A stretch of DNA of 64,000 nt from Sphingomonas sp. (GCA_013001055.1 JABDNH010000003.1:231665-295664); one strand, 5' to 3'. Positions 16,489 to 26,551 are shown, numbered from the stretch's first letter. Numbers and translations are program-made. The notes: generated by a model not told the origin, from the sequence alone.

Positions 16489-16665
16489 CTAGCTGCAGGC
16501 ATAGCCGCCCGCGTCGACCCCGTCGTAGGTCAGCGTGCAAAAACCGTCCGCGATGTCTTCGTCAACGGCCCAGCGATTTTTCGCCGGTACGATGTCTCCG
16601 GTCACGATTGGCACCAGCAGCGCCACCATGATGACCATCGCCATGTTGCTCATTAGCAGTCGCAT
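16489..16665 (-). CDS. Small exported or membrane-anchored protein
   Basis: 58-residue reading frame. It begins MRLLMSNMAMVIMVALLVPI, a hydrophobic signal or anchor, followed by a short polar domain with two cysteines (DGFCTLTYDG and GGYACS at the end) that could form a disulfide in the periplasm. GGGGATGGAAG directly precedes the ATG. No family recognised. Confidence 0.55.
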   Translation of the reverse strand: MRLLMSNMAMVIMVALLVPIVTGDIVPAKNRWAVDEDIADGFCTLTYDGVDAGGYACS

Positions 16666-16893
16666 CTTCCATCCCCTTTCGACAAAGCTGTTGTATGCCG
16701 GACCCGCGCGAACATCCTTGGAAGATGATGAAAAGATTCTGAAAACTTAATCAGGGTTAGTTTTCGCGGCACGTCGAGACATTGATGCCACACCGGCTGC
16801 ATAACGATTTCCTCAACGTTTTTAGGGGGTTCCATCACGCGGCACTTAAAGATAACCCTGTTTGCAGCGTAATTGGGGTTGGGGAACTGGGCC

Positions 16894-18883
16894 GTGGCCG
16901 ACATTTTCATTTCGTACAAGAAGGAAGACCGGAAGGTTACCGAGGCGCTTGCGGCCGCGCTTGAGGCCGAAGGTCTGAGCGTTTGGTGGGACAATGCGCT
17001 CAATCCGAAAGCGGCTTGGGACTCGATTATCGAGCAGGAAATCGCTGCGGCGAGGAAGGTGCTCGTCTTGTGGAGCCCGCGCGCGGTCAAGTCGGACTGG
17101 GTGCGCTCGGAAGCCCATTATGCGCAAGATCATGGCAAGATGGTGCCAGTGAAGATTGAGGAGTGCACGCTACCCCTCGCCTTCATGCTTCGCCAGGCGG
17201 TGGGACTTGTCTAGCCAGGACTTCTCTCAATCCAATCCCGAGTGGCAGCGCCTCCTCGAGTGGATTGCGGAGAAAGATAGCGCGCGCGTCACGAGTGAGC
17301 AGCTTGGCGAAGCGACACCAGCGCCCCGGCTCAAGAACAAAAGCTGGCTCGGCCCCAGGAAGCGACCGGCCATCGCCTTTGGGCTTGCCGGACTGATCGC
17401 CATTGGCGCTGCGGGCTTCAGCTTTTTGGGCGCTGGGCAGGCCGAGCCGGAACTACCCCAGCCGGACGTGGTGATCGACCTGTTCGAATCACGGTCGGAC
17501 ATCATCCCGGCTGGCTTTGTGCAGACCATGCACGATGAAATGGCGACCGATTTCTCTGCGTCCTCGCGCATAACACCCGAAGACGGGGACGGTACGCGGC
17601 GGCTCGACGCGTACCAGCTTCAAGGCTCGATTGACGCAACCGACGAAGACGTGCGTATTTTTGCGCGCATTTTTGCCCCCGGCATCGATGGCCCCGTGCT
17701 GACGACGCGCATGGAGCGGCCGACCGAACAGATGGACGCGCTACCGCTGACCGTCGGCAGCAGGCTAGCCAGCCTCATGCGCTGCGTAGCGACCGCTAGC
17801 GACAGCACCGGGAGCGATATCGTTCGCTTGCCCGAGCCCGCGATCAAACCGTGGGCCGATTTTTGCCGCATGACGACTGTCGAAAGTGCCGATATGGGAT
17901 CGCGCGTTGCCACGCTGCGGAGCGTGGTTGAAGCGGCGCCCGACTTTGCCAATGGTTGGGCCAATCTCGGCGAGAATCTTGTTTGGGCGAGCCGCGGCAG
18001 AGGCGACGAAGGCCGCGCGATGGTTGCCGAAGCCGAGGCCGCGCTGGACAGGGCGATCGAGCTCGATGACACTACTGCCAAGGCCTATGCCGTCAAAGCG
18101 CTAATCGCGCTCGGGATCACCACCGGCAGTTTCGACACAGACAGTCAGGCCACGACATTGGGCAATTTCGATGAATGGGAGAGGCTTGCGCAGCAATCGC
18201 TTGACGCACGACCGAGCGATTGCGGCTGCGAAGGCCCGCAATATGCCCGCGCCAAGCAAATCCTCGGTCAGCCGTCACAAGCCTTGCCGTTGTATCGCCA
18301 GGCTGTGAACCAGGACCGCCGTAACATGGGCCATCTCAACGAATATATCGGCAACCTTATCCTCGCCGGGCAATTGCGCACCGCTGAGGCACAGCTCGAT
18401 AAGGTCGAAGATGAATGGCCGAATGCCGGCTGGACCAAAACGCATCGGCTTAACATCGCAATGGTCGAACGAGATTATACCGAAGCATTGGCAATCTACC
18501 GCGAGCTGGCGGCGGAGAACGCCAATCCTCGCGCGGTGTCATTCCTGCAAGCGCTCGATAGCGGCGATGCTGCCCGTATCGAAGCGTCGAGCGCGTACCT
18601 GACAGAGGCAGCGAAACAACGCCCCACTTCGACCCAGTATCTCTCGCTTTTGGCTGCCGACAGACCCGATGCCGCCTTGGACATGATCGAAGCAGCTTAT
18701 GAGATGTACGGCCCCATTGTGCTGGAGTGGCTGTGGCTGCCGCGATCGGCACCCGTCTACGACGAACCCGAATTCGCTTCGCTGGCACAGCGGAGCGGTT
18801 TGCTTGCCTATTGGAAGCGAGACGGCGGGACGCCCGATTTCTGCAAGGCTGCCCCGGCCGCAAAAATCTGCCGTTCGCTCTAG
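16894..18883 (+). pseudogene. TIR-membrane-TPR protein interrupted by a frameshift
   Basis: Residues from GTG 16894 to the stop at 17214 form a TIR domain (ADIFISYKKEDR..., VLVLWSPRAVKSDWVRSE). The next frame, open from before 17156 to 18883, continues with sense: SSQDFSQSNPEWQRLLEWI, a membrane segment near 17370-17440, then a TPR-containing periplasmic region ending in paired cysteines. Removing one G from the GTGGGAC at about 17203-17209 joins the frames as ...RQAVDLSSQDF. This is either a real inactivating insertion, a sequencing error or, less likely, programmed shifting. The TIR domain resembles those of the paralogous pair at 50-54 kb. Confidence 0.75.
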
Positions 18884-18897
18884 GCCCCGCGAAATGA

Positions 18898-18927
18898 AAG
18901 AGGGCGGCCCGAAGACCGCCCTTTTGG
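18898..18927 (+). terminator. Intrinsic terminator after the TIR-TPR gene
   Basis: GGGCGG and CCGCCC pair around an eight-base loop, flanked by AAAGA and followed by TTTT. It lies 15 bases after the stop and may also serve the convergent small gene. Confidence 0.7.
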
Positions 18928-18944
18928 GTTGCAACTTTTATCGA

Positions 18945-19178
18945 CTAGGCGTCAGCTAGTTCGATCGGCTTCTTGGCCTCGGCTTCAGCGCGCATCTTGG
19001 CTTTGCGCTTCTCCTCCGCAGCGCGCAGGTTGTCAGCAGCGATGGCACGGTTGGCGAGTTTTTCCCAACTTCTCGCGGCACGCTCGTGAAGGGCGCGCAC
19101 GCGGACCAGCGTGGCGGCCTTCGCCTTGGCTTTTTCTTCATTCATACGATCAATCAGAAATTCGGTCTGATGTGCCAA
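18945..19178 (-). CDS. Small helical, charged hypothetical protein
   Basis: 77 residues, almost entirely helix-forming and rich in Ala, Lys, Arg and Glu, likely a coiled coil, without signal or membrane segment. TTG at 19178 is chosen because GGAGA lies seven bases upstream; ATG at 19145 has no such site. Function unknown. Confidence 0.6.
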   Translation of the reverse strand: MAHQTEFLIDRMNEEKAKAKAATLVRVRALHERAARSWEKLANRAIAADNLRAAEEKRKAKMRAEAEAKKPIELADA

Positions 19179-19444
19179 AAAGCGTCTCCTCAAACGAAAA
19201 ACGCGCCACCCGGAGGATAGCGCGTAAGCGGTGTTCTATGCAGATCGCCAGGCGAGAATGCCCGGAAAACGACCCGTTGTCGGCAGGTGCGAACAAGACT
19301 CAAACCCCGTGAGGGGCAACATGGCGTAGCGCCGCTGTTGGAGAATCCGAATCGCGATATGGCAATAATAAGGCAAGTCGCAAAAAAACGCAAAAAACCG
19401 CCATTTTCGCCAATTCTCGCGCGAATCGAGCGCCGGCCCGAGGG
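19179..19444. other. Intergenic region without recognised features
   Basis: About 265 bases. Open frames here are short and have poor composition; no tRNA, repeat array or clear promoter is seen. An A-rich stretch with AAAAAAACGCAAAAAACC at 19382-19399 stands out from the otherwise GC-rich background. Confidence 0.35.
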
Positions 19445-19549
19445 CTAGCGCTCGTCGCGGTCTGCTACCGGACTGTAGAGATAGGCGGCCGCCAAGGCGG
19501 GAAAGAGCGGTCGATCGAATGTCTTTGCTTTGGTCTTGGTCATACTCAT
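19445..19549 (-). CDS. Possible 34-residue small protein
   Basis: A short frame beginning MSMTKTKAKTFDRPLFP and ending DRDER. Two ATG codons lie near the start but no convincing ribosome site precedes them. Composition is protein-like, with a hydrophobic Ala/Leu/Tyr centre. Low confidence; only conservation would settle it. Confidence 0.25.
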   Translation of the reverse strand: MSMTKTKAKTFDRPLFPALAAAYLYSPVADRDER

Positions 19550-19632
19550 TCAACGGGCTGACCGTCGATCTGGTTCGCCAACGACCCTTGCCACCCCACG
19601 CTTCGTCGAACAATCCCGCGGCACAAGGGAGC

Positions 19633-20601
19633 CTAGACGAATTTGACCGTCACGCCCTGATCAACGGCATCGAGGAGACGGCGCACGTCGAAATTCGTCA
19701 GACGGACGCAGCCGTGGCTGGCAGTCTTGCCGATTCTTGCCGGATCGGGGCTGCCGTGGATACCGTATCCATCGCTTCCAAGATCGATCCAGACACCACC
19801 GATCGGATTATTCGGGCCAGCCGGTATGGTAAGCTTCTCATCACCACCCCAGTCCTGATCGGACGGATCGAAATAATAGCTGGCGGCGGGGGCAATCGCG
19901 CTCACTTCGCGTGTCCCCGACGGGCTCGGAAATTCGGCCGATCCCACGGTGGCAGGGAAAGACGCGAGGAGGGTTCCCCCGTCATCATAGGCACGCAGCT
20001 CATTGCTGCTGGCGTCGACTTCGATGCGGGCGACATCACCGATCGGACCGGCATCGACATTGGCGACGAGAATGTTCGATCCGGCGTTGAAATCGGTATT
20101 CGGATTCAACCGCTTGAGGAAGCGTTCCGACATGCCGAATTTCTCGGCCAGCATTTCGCTGGCAGAACCGTAGCCAACTTTGCCGGTTTGCGCCTGCGCC
20201 TTCATACCCTGCGCCGGTTTGGTGAATCCGTCTCCGATGTCTTCCGAGGTGATCGTATAAGTTTTGAGGAGGGGAGCATTTCCAGCAGCGCTCTTGAGAG
20301 CAGCCAACATTTCCTTGTCGACCTTCCCGTCCGCCGAGAGCCCCTGCATTTCCTCGAACGTGCTGATGGCACGGGCGGTGTTTCCGCCCGGGAAGCCATC
20401 GATCACGCCGGGGGAGTGGTTGAGCCGTGCCAACAAGATCTGCGCGGCTAGTGTTTCTTTCTGTCGCTTCTGGGCGAACGGCCCATCAGGCACTTCCTCA
20501 CCCCAGGTGAACGAGGGTGAAGATTGTTGCGTGGCAGCTGCGGACGGAACAGCGAGCGCGATTGCGGCCGCTGCGGCGAAGAGTTGTTTCGTGATCATCA
20601 T
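19633..20601 (-). CDS. L,D-transpeptidase with peptidoglycan-binding domain
   Basis: 322-residue exported enzyme making or exchanging meso-DAP cross-links in the wall. Signal peptide at residues 1-23, a PG_binding_1-like helical domain (ARLNHSPGVIDGFPGGNTARAISTFEEMQG) and a C-terminal YkuD domain with HGSPDPARIGKTASHGCVRL, where the Cys is the nucleophile and His the base. Overall architecture is like ErfK/YbiS. It is one of three L,D-transpeptidases in the window. Confidence 0.92.
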   Translation of the reverse strand: MMITKQLFAAAAAIALAVPSAAATQQSSPSFTWGEEVPDGPFAQKRQKETLAAQILLARLNHSPGVIDGFPGGNTARAISTFEEMQGLSADGKVDKEMLAALKSAAGNAPLLKTYTITSEDIGDGFTKPAQGMKAQAQTGKVGYGSASEMLAEKFGMSERFLKRLNPNTDFNAGSNILVANVDAGPIGDVARIEVDASSNELRAYDDGGTLLASFPATVGSAEFPSPSGTREVSAIAPAASYYFDPSDQDWGGDEKLTIPAGPNNPIGGVWIDLGSDGYGIHGSPDPARIGKTASHGCVRLTNFDVRRLLDAVDQGVTVKFV

Positions 20602-20649
20602 GTGGCCCCAACGAAGGGTGAGCGCACATTGTTGCGTCGGAACGCGCGT

Positions 20650-21876
20650 TTATCCCTGGTCGAGCCGCAGCCAGTCGCGAAATTCAAGGCCGTAATACAG
20701 GTCCATCGCTTCGAACTGCAGTCCGTGGGGCTTGCCGTGGTTGCTGTTCCACATTGCAACTATCCCGGTTTTTTCGGCGGGATCGAACAGGATGAAGGCG
20801 CGATAACCGTCGACGCCGCCGCGATGGCCGACCAGTTGATGCCCCGCGTAGTCATAGATGCGCCAGCCGAGCCCGTAGCGAGGATCGGAAAGGCGCTCCC
20901 GATATTTGCTTAGGCGTCGTCGCTCGTTCGGCGTGTCGACCAGCGCGCGCTGCGCCTCTCTGGTGACCGCAGGGGCGATGACATCGGGATACTGGCCCAT
21001 TTGTGCCTGCATCCATGTTACCAGGTCGCCAATATCGCTGTTCACCCCGCCCGCCGTGGGCACGCGGTAATAATCCATGTCGACATCGAGCAGGCGCCCA
21101 CCCGCGCTGTGCGGTTGTGCCCAATTGCGGGCGGTGACAAGATCTTCGCGCGTCAGGCTGGCACTGTCCATGCCAAGCGGCCCGAACAGTTCTTGCTTCA
21201 CGACGGTCGCATAGGTTTTCCCGGTCGTTTTCTCGATGACGTCGGAAAACGCGTCGAATGCGACATTCTGGTAACTCCAGCATGTCCCGGGCTCGCAGGT
21301 AAGCTGTGTTCCTGACAAAGCGCGGCGAATGATCGCCGGGTCCTGCCCGCCTTCCAGCCGATCGTCATAGGCATTGCGCCAAAGGCCTAGCCGGTGGCTA
21401 AGGACATCGCGCACGCTGGCCCTGACCTGTGCACCGCCTGGCAATTGCAGGCTGCGCGAATAATTGGCGATGGACAGGTCAAGCCCGATGGCACCGCGCG
21501 CATCGAGCTTCGATGCCAAAGTTCCGGCAACCCCCTTCGATAAAGAAGCCCAGCGGAACACCGTATCGGACGTCACCGGTGCATCACTGTCGGCCGCGCG
21601 CTTTCCGTATCCCTTGAGAAAGCTCACTTCGCCATTTTCGACCACGCCGACGGCGAGACCGACCAGGTTTTCTTCCTGCATCAATCGTTGAATACGTGCA
21701 TCAAGGCGGCGATAATCGATGCGTCGCTGCGCGGGTGTTTCGGTCAAGGCCTCGCTCACGACGGGCGCAGCAGTCATGGCGGGTGCCTCGGCCCCCTCTT
21801 CCGATTGCAAAATCGATACGGCAAAAATTGCCAGCAACGCGGCAATGCCAAATAGAACGATCGTCTTGATAATCAC
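20650..21876 (-). CDS. Membrane-anchored serine hydrolase, class C beta-lactamase family
   Basis: 408 residues from GTG 21876. An N-terminal membrane segment (IIKTIVLFGIAALLAIFAVSI) anchors a periplasmic class C beta-lactamase-fold domain: Ser-X-X-Lys in SLSK, Tyr-X-Asn in SYQN and HRGGVDGY as the third motif. The GGGAGG in front is unusually close to the GTG, so translation may begin a codon later. Open frame continues to 22062 but without protein character. Likely esterase or wall peptidase. Confidence 0.82.
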   Translation of the reverse strand: MIIKTIVLFGIAALLAIFAVSILQSEEGAEAPAMTAAPVVSEALTETPAQRRIDYRRLDARIQRLMQEENLVGLAVGVVENGEVSFLKGYGKRAADSDAPVTSDTVFRWASLSKGVAGTLASKLDARGAIGLDLSIANYSRSLQLPGGAQVRASVRDVLSHRLGLWRNAYDDRLEGGQDPAIIRRALSGTQLTCEPGTCWSYQNVAFDAFSDVIEKTTGKTYATVVKQELFGPLGMDSASLTREDLVTARNWAQPHSAGGRLLDVDMDYYRVPTAGGVNSDIGDLVTWMQAQMGQYPDVIAPAVTREAQRALVDTPNERRRLSKYRERLSDPRYGLGWRIYDYAGHQLVGHRGGVDGYRAFILFDPAEKTGIVAMWNSNHGKPHGLQFEAMDLYYGLEFRDWLRLDQG

Positions 21877-21987
21877 CCCTCCCGATACCTCGATAGTTAG
21901 GACGGCCCTCCGCTGGCAAGCCGCCTCGTCGCATGGCTGGCGCTTTTTGGCGCGCTCGCTTACAGCAAGGGCAAGAGGAGAGACCGG

Positions 21988-22296
21988 ATGAATTTCCTGC
22001 GCACCATCATGTGGGTAATCCTGGCCGTGGGCGTGGCCATATTCGCGACTGCGAATTGGCACGACGTCATGCTGGACCTGTGGGGCGACCTGCGCATGGC
22101 GATCAAGCTGCCGGTCCTGCTCGGTATCACCTTCGCCATAGGCTTTTTGCCGACGCTGTTTTATTATCGGGCCAAGATCTGGCAGCTACGGCGACAGCTC
22201 GCGCTGGCCGATCGCAACGCCAAGATGGCGCCGCAGACCCCGCCGCCGCCGCCAGTCGCCGCGTCCACGACCAAAGAGACGGAAAGTCCGTTCTAG
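21988..22296 (+). CDS. LapA/DUF1049-family membrane protein
   Basis: 102 residues with two membrane segments (residues 3-21 and 40-59) separated by a short loop and followed by a basic/coiled, proline-containing tail. This is the layout of the LapA (DUF1049) family linked to lipopolysaccharide assembly in enterobacteria. It ends three bases before pyrF, so the two are co-transcribed, an arrangement common in sphingomonads. Confidence 0.75.
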   Translation: MNFLRTIMWVILAVGVAIFATANWHDVMLDLWGDLRMAIKLPVLLGITFAIGFLPTLFYYRAKIWQLRRQLALADRNAKMAPQTPPPPPVAASTTKETESPF

Positions 22297-22299
22297 ATT

Positions 22300-22974
22300 A
22301 TGTCCAATCCCATCTATGTCGCGATCGATACGCCCAATCTCAGACGGGCCAAGGAAATCGCATCGGCGGTATCCAGGCACGCCGGCGGGCTGAAGCTCGG
22401 GCTGGAGTTTTTTGTCGCCAACGGCATGGCGGGTGTCGAGGAAATAGCTGCGGGAGGACTTCCCGTATTTCTCGATCTCAAGCTGCACGACATTCCAAGC
22501 ACCGTCGGCAAGGCGGTGCAGGCGATGCGTCCCTTCACGCCCTCGATCATGACCGTGCATGCAGGCGGCGGACGCGCGATGATGGAGGATGCCAAAGCGG
22601 CTGCGCCCGAAAGCACCAAGGTTGTCGGCGTCAGCGTGCTGACCAGCCTCGACAGCGACGATTTGAAGGCGATCGGACTCAAGGGAAATCCGCAGGATCA
22701 GGTCAATCGGCTCGCAGGGCTGGCGCGCGAAGCAGGCCTCGACGGCATCGTGTGTTCGGGCAACGAAGTCGGCGCGGTCAAGAAGGACTGGAAAGACGGA
22801 TATTTCGTCGTGCCGGGCATCCGCCCGCAAGGCAGCGATGTCGGAGACCAGAAGCGCATCATGACGCCCCGCCAGGCCCTGGATGCAGGTGCATCGGTGC
22901 TGGTCATCGGACGCGCCGTCACCAACGCCGAAAATCCCGATGACGCGCTGCGCGCCATTGGTGCGACCCTATAG
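22300..22974 (+). CDS. pyrF: Orotidine-5'-phosphate decarboxylase
   Basis: 224 residues catalysing the last step of UMP synthesis. The signature FLDLKLHDIPSTV near residue 60 contains the catalytic Asp-Lys-Asp; VAIDTPN at the start and PGIRPQG near residue 175 bind the substrate phosphate and base. Follows the LapA-like gene by three bases. Confidence 0.95.
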   Translation: MSNPIYVAIDTPNLRRAKEIASAVSRHAGGLKLGLEFFVANGMAGVEEIAAGGLPVFLDLKLHDIPSTVGKAVQAMRPFTPSIMTVHAGGGRAMMEDAKAAAPESTKVVGVSVLTSLDSDDLKAIGLKGNPQDQVNRLAGLAREAGLDGIVCSGNEVGAVKKDWKDGYFVVPGIRPQGSDVGDQKRIMTPRQALDAGASVLVIGRAVTNAENPDDALRAIGATL

Positions 22975-23007
22975 ACTTGAACCCGACTTCGTCCTAACCC
23001 GCCGCGC

Positions 23008-23862
23008 ATGAGCTGGATCGACAAGGTACGCAACGGGATCCCCTTCCTGCCCAAGCGGCAGAGCGAGGATCAGCTGTGGCACAAATGCAAGAAGTGCGAG
23101 ACGATGGTCTTCACCCGCGAATGGGAGGAGAACAGCTTCGTCTGCCCGCGGTGCGAACATCATGACCGCATCGGCGTGAAGGAGCGACTCGCGCTGACGT
23201 TCGACGACGGCAGATATGAGACGTTACCCAGTCCCGAGGTCCGCGAAGACCCGCTGAAATTCAAGGACAGCAAGAAATATGGCGAGCGCATAAAGCAGGC
23301 ACGCGCCAAGACCGGGGCGAAGGACGCGCTGACCAATGCGCGCGGCAAAATTAACGGACATGATGCCATCGTCGGCGTGCAGGACTTCAATTTCATGGGT
23401 GGCTCGATGGGGATTGCCGTCGGCGCCTCGGTGGTCGCCGGCCTGCGCGCCGCTATTAAGGAGCGCAAGCCTTACATTCTTTTCACCGCCGCTGGCGGTG
23501 CGCGGATGCAGGAAGGCATCCTCAGCCTCATGCAGATGCCAAAAACGACGGTGGCTCTGGCGGAAATGCGCGAAGCGGGCCTGCCTTACATTGTCGTGCT
23601 CACCGATCCGACCACGGGCGGCGTGACCGCCAGCTACGCGATGCTGGGCGATGTGCAGCTGGCCGAACCCGGTGCCCTGATCGGCTTTGCCGGACAACGC
23701 GTGATCGAACAGACGATCCGCGAAAAGCTGCCCGAAGGCTTCCAGCGCGCCGAATATCTGCTTGAGCATGGCATGATCGACATGGTCGTCCATCGTCATG
23801 ATCTGCGCGAGCGACTGGGCCGGCTTATCGCCTACCTCGCGCCGGAAGCCGACGCAGCCTGA
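23008..23862 (+). CDS. accD: Acetyl-CoA carboxylase carboxyltransferase subunit beta
   Basis: 284 residues. An N-terminal four-cysteine zinc finger (WHKCKKCE ... FVCPRCEHH, residues 28-52) precedes the crotonase-like carboxyltransferase domain with [10 protein letters not shown] and the conserved [10 protein letters not shown]. Works with AccA in fatty acid synthesis. In many alphaproteobacteria trpFBA sits immediately before accD; here only 33 bases separate pyrF and accD. Its stop overlaps folC. Confidence 0.96.
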   Translation: MSWIDKVRNGIPFLPKRQSEDQLWHKCKKCETMVFTREWEENSFVCPRCEHHDRIGVKERLALTFDDGRYETLPSPEVREDPLKFKDSKKYGERIKQARAKTGAKDALTNARGKINGHDAIVGVQDFNFMGGSMGIAVGASVVAGLRAAIKERKPYILFTAAGGARMQEGILSLMQMPKTTVALAEMREAGLPYIVVLTDPTTGGVTASYAMLGDVQLAEPGALIGFAGQRVIEQTIREKLPEGFQRAEYLLEHGMIDMVVHRHDLRERLGRLIAYLAPEADAA

Positions 23863-25166
23863 TGGCTGACGGGGCGCGCTCGTCCCACCCCAAGGTGCAG
23901 GAACAGCTCGACCGGCTGATGGCGCTCGGCATGGGCGGCGATGTGTTGGGGCTGGAACGCGTGAGCGCGCTGTGCGCCAAGCTCGGCAATCCACAGGACA
24001 AGATGCCGCCAGTTTTTCATGTCGCTGGCACAAACGGCAAGGGATCGACCATTGCGTTCCTGCGCGCTGCGCTGGAGGCAACGGGCAAGAGCGTCCACGT
24101 CTTCACCTCCCCGCACCTCGTCCGCTTCAACGAGCGCATCCGGCTGGCGGGCAAGCTGATCGAAGACGAGGCGCTGGCCGATCTGCTCGAAGAGGTGCTG
24201 GATGCCGCGGGCGACATCAAGCCGACCTTCTTCGAAGCCACGACAGCCGCAGCCTTTCTCGCCTTCGCGCGAACGCCCGCCGATGCCACCTTGGTCGAAG
24301 TCGGGCTGGGCGGTAGGCTCGATGCGACTAATATCATCGAAGAGCCACTGGTAACCGGGATCGCGAGCCTTGGCCTCGATCACCAGCAATTCCTTGGCGG
24401 CACCATGCCGAAGATCGGTGCGGAGAAAGCGGGGATCGCGAAAAAAGGTGTGATGTTGGTCACCCAGGCTTACCCGCCAGCCACCGAAGCCGGGATCGCC
24501 AAGATCGCGGACAAGAAGGGCGCACGCTGGCGGCCGCGGCGCAAGGCTTGGGACGTGATCGTGCGACACGGCAAACTGCATTACCGCGACGCGTTGGGGC
24601 GTCTGGAATTGCCGCCGCCGCGCATGCCGGGCCGGCATCAACAGCATAATGCAGGGCTCGCCATCGCGATGCTTCGACTGCAGGGACATTTCGACATACC
24701 CGATGCCGCCTACGCCGCTGCCTTGGGCTGGACAGACTGGCCGGCAAGACTGCAGCGCCTGCGCGAAGGCAAGCTGTTCGCCCGCCTGCCGGCGGGCAGC
24801 GAATTATGGGTCGATGGTGGTCACAACCCGTCGGCCGCGCGCGAGGTCGCGATGGCGGTGAAGAGCATGGACGACAAGCCGCTGACGATCATCTTCGCGG
24901 CGCTATCGAGCAAAGATGCAGAAGGCTTGCTCGCGCCGTTCGACGGCATGACCGAAAAACTGTTCACCCTCGGCATCAATCATCACGATTGCCATCCGCC
25001 CGAATGGCTCGCCGAACTGGCGAGGGGCATGGGTCATGATGCGGTGCCAGCCGCAACAATTGAAGCGGCCTTCGACAAGATCGAAAAACCCGGGCGCGTG
25101 CTCGTGTTCGGATCGCTCTATCTCGCCGGCCAGTTGCTCGAGGCCAACGAGACGTTACCCGACTAG
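23862..25166 (+). CDS. folC: Folylpolyglutamate/dihydrofolate synthase
   Basis: 434 residues, Mur-ligase-related. Hallmarks: VAGTNGKGSTIAFLRAALEA for ATP binding, FTSPHLVRFNERI and VEVGLGGRLDATNI. Adds glutamate to dihydropteroate/folates. Start overlaps accD stop by one base. The C-terminal end overlaps the convergent AmpG-like gene by four bases, leaving no room for a separate terminator. Confidence 0.95.
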   Translation: MADGARSSHPKVQEQLDRLMALGMGGDVLGLERVSALCAKLGNPQDKMPPVFHVAGTNGKGSTIAFLRAALEATGKSVHVFTSPHLVRFNERIRLAGKLIEDEALADLLEEVLDAAGDIKPTFFEATTAAAFLAFARTPADATLVEVGLGGRLDATNIIEEPLVTGIASLGLDHQQFLGGTMPKIGAEKAGIAKKGVMLVTQAYPPATEAGIAKIADKKGARWRPRRKAWDVIVRHGKLHYRDALGRLELPPPRMPGRHQQHNAGLAIAMLRLQGHFDIPDAAYAAALGWTDWPARLQRLREGKLFARLPAGSELWVDGGHNPSAAREVAMAVKSMDDKPLTIIFAALSSKDAEGLLAPFDGMTEKLFTLGINHHDCHPPEWLAELARGMGHDAVPAATIEAAFDKIEKPGRVLVFGSLYLAGQLLEANETLPD

Positions 25167-26551
25167 GTGCCGACCGGCTTGGCCGGTTGCTGCTCCTTGG
25201 GCGGCGCGTCGACGATCTCGCCGTCGACACCCGGCTGGCGAACCGAATTCACGACAAAGCCCTTCTTCCACATGACGCCGAGCAGGATGAGACCCGGAAT
25301 GGCGATCAGCATGGTGGCGATCCAGAACCAGAACCAGCCCAGTCCTTCCGCGAGATAACCCGCCGGCGCGGCAAGCCAGGTTCGGCCGACCGCTGCAAAG
25401 CTCGACAGGAGCGCAAACTGGGTAGCGGTATAGGCAAGGCTCGACAGCCCCGACAGATACACGACGAACACGGTCAGACCGAGCCCCGAGGAGAAGTTCT
25501 CGAACCCGACAGCCAGCCCCAGCATGAAGGTATTGGCGCCCATGTTGGCGAGGATCGCGAACAGGAAATTCGTGATCATCATGAAGATGCCCGAGAAAAA
25601 CAGCGCGCGTCCCATGCCGAGATAGTAGATGAAGGGCGCAGACACGGCAGATCCTGCAATCAGCGCCCAGAAACCGACCAGCTTGTTAGCGGTGATATAG
25701 TCGGTGTCCGAAAAGCCCAGCTCATCGATCATCGGCCCGAGCATGACCTGACCCATCGCATCGCCGACCTTGTAGATCAGCACGAAGAGCAGGATGAGTA
25801 CCGCGCCGCGACGCTTGAAGAAGTCCTTGAACGGGTTCCAGACGGTTTCGGTCATCCATTCGCCAAAGGTGCGATCACCCATCTCCGCGGATCGATCGAC
25901 ATAGCGGCCCGGCCCCGCCACCAGGGCAGCAAAGGCGGCAGGCAGGACGGCCAAACCGGTGAGACCATAGGCAACCGCCCAGCCAAGACCGGCACCTTCC
26001 TGGCTGGCGAGGTAGATGGTGCCGGCACCCGCAATTAGATTGCCGAGACGATAGCCAAACTGGTTCATCGCGGTGCCGTAAGGCAGCTCTTCATCGGAGA
26101 GGATCTCGATGCGGTAGGCGTCGATCACGATGTCCTGCGTTGCCGACAGGAAGGCGACGACGATCGCCCAGAAAGCAAACGTTCCCATGTTGCCGTTGGA
26201 CGGGTTGGAGCCGCCCAGTTGCCAGAGTGCCAGGAAAAGCAGCGCTTGCACGAGATAGAGCCAAGCGCGCCGCTGCCCCACCAGCCTCGTCAGGATCGGG
26301 ATGGGGATCTTGTCGACTAGGGGCGCCCAGATCCACTTGAGCGTATAGGGGGTCGTCAGGCCGATCGCAAAACCGATGGTCGACTTGTCGATCCCAACTT
26401 TCGAGAGCCAGTAGGTCATCGTCGCCAACAGCAGCGTCAGCGGGAAGCCCGAACTGATGCCGATGATGCCGGCGGTAAGCGGCATCGGTTTGAAATAAGG
26501 CGCTATTGCTCCAACGAAACCCGGACGTTTTGCGACTGATTCGGCGCTCAT
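25163..26551 (-). CDS. AmpG-like MFS permease
   Basis: 462 residues with about twelve membrane segments. The segment SATQDIVIDAYRIEILSDEELPYGTA is characteristic of the AmpG/acetyl-CoA-transporter branch of MFS carriers; AmpG imports anhydromuropeptides for wall recycling. The presence of LD-carboxypeptidase and Mpl-type genes in the same window fits that role, but a different ligand cannot be excluded. ATG 26551 is preceded by GGGAGGGC. Confidence 0.8.
   Translation of the reverse strand: MSAESVAKRPGFVGAIAPYFKPMPLTAGIIGISSGFPLTLLLATMTYWLSKVGIDKSTIGFAIGLTTPYTLKWIWAPLVDKIPIPILTRLVGQRRAWLYLVQALLFLALWQLGGSNPSNGNMGTFAFWAIVVAFLSATQDIVIDAYRIEILSDEELPYGTAMNQFGYRLGNLIAGAGTIYLASQEGAGLGWAVAYGLTGLAVLPAAFAALVAGPGRYVDRSAEMGDRTFGEWMTETVWNPFKDFFKRRGAVLILLFVLIYKVGDAMGQVMLGPMIDELGFSDTDYITANKLVGFWALIAGSAVSAPFIYYLGMGRALFFSGIFMMITNFLFAILANMGANTFMLGLAVGFENFSSGLGLTVFVVYLSGLSSLAYTATQFALLSSFAAVGRTWLAAPAGYLAEGLGWFWFWIATMLIAIPGLILLGVMWKKGFVVNSVRQPGVDGEIVDAPPKEQQPAKPVGT

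Noticed and set aside
20613..20638. EcfG-type promoter before the 19.6-kb L,D-transpeptidase
   Set aside because: The upstream element reads GCAAC rather than GGAAC; spacing is right but a mismatch in the core makes it weak.
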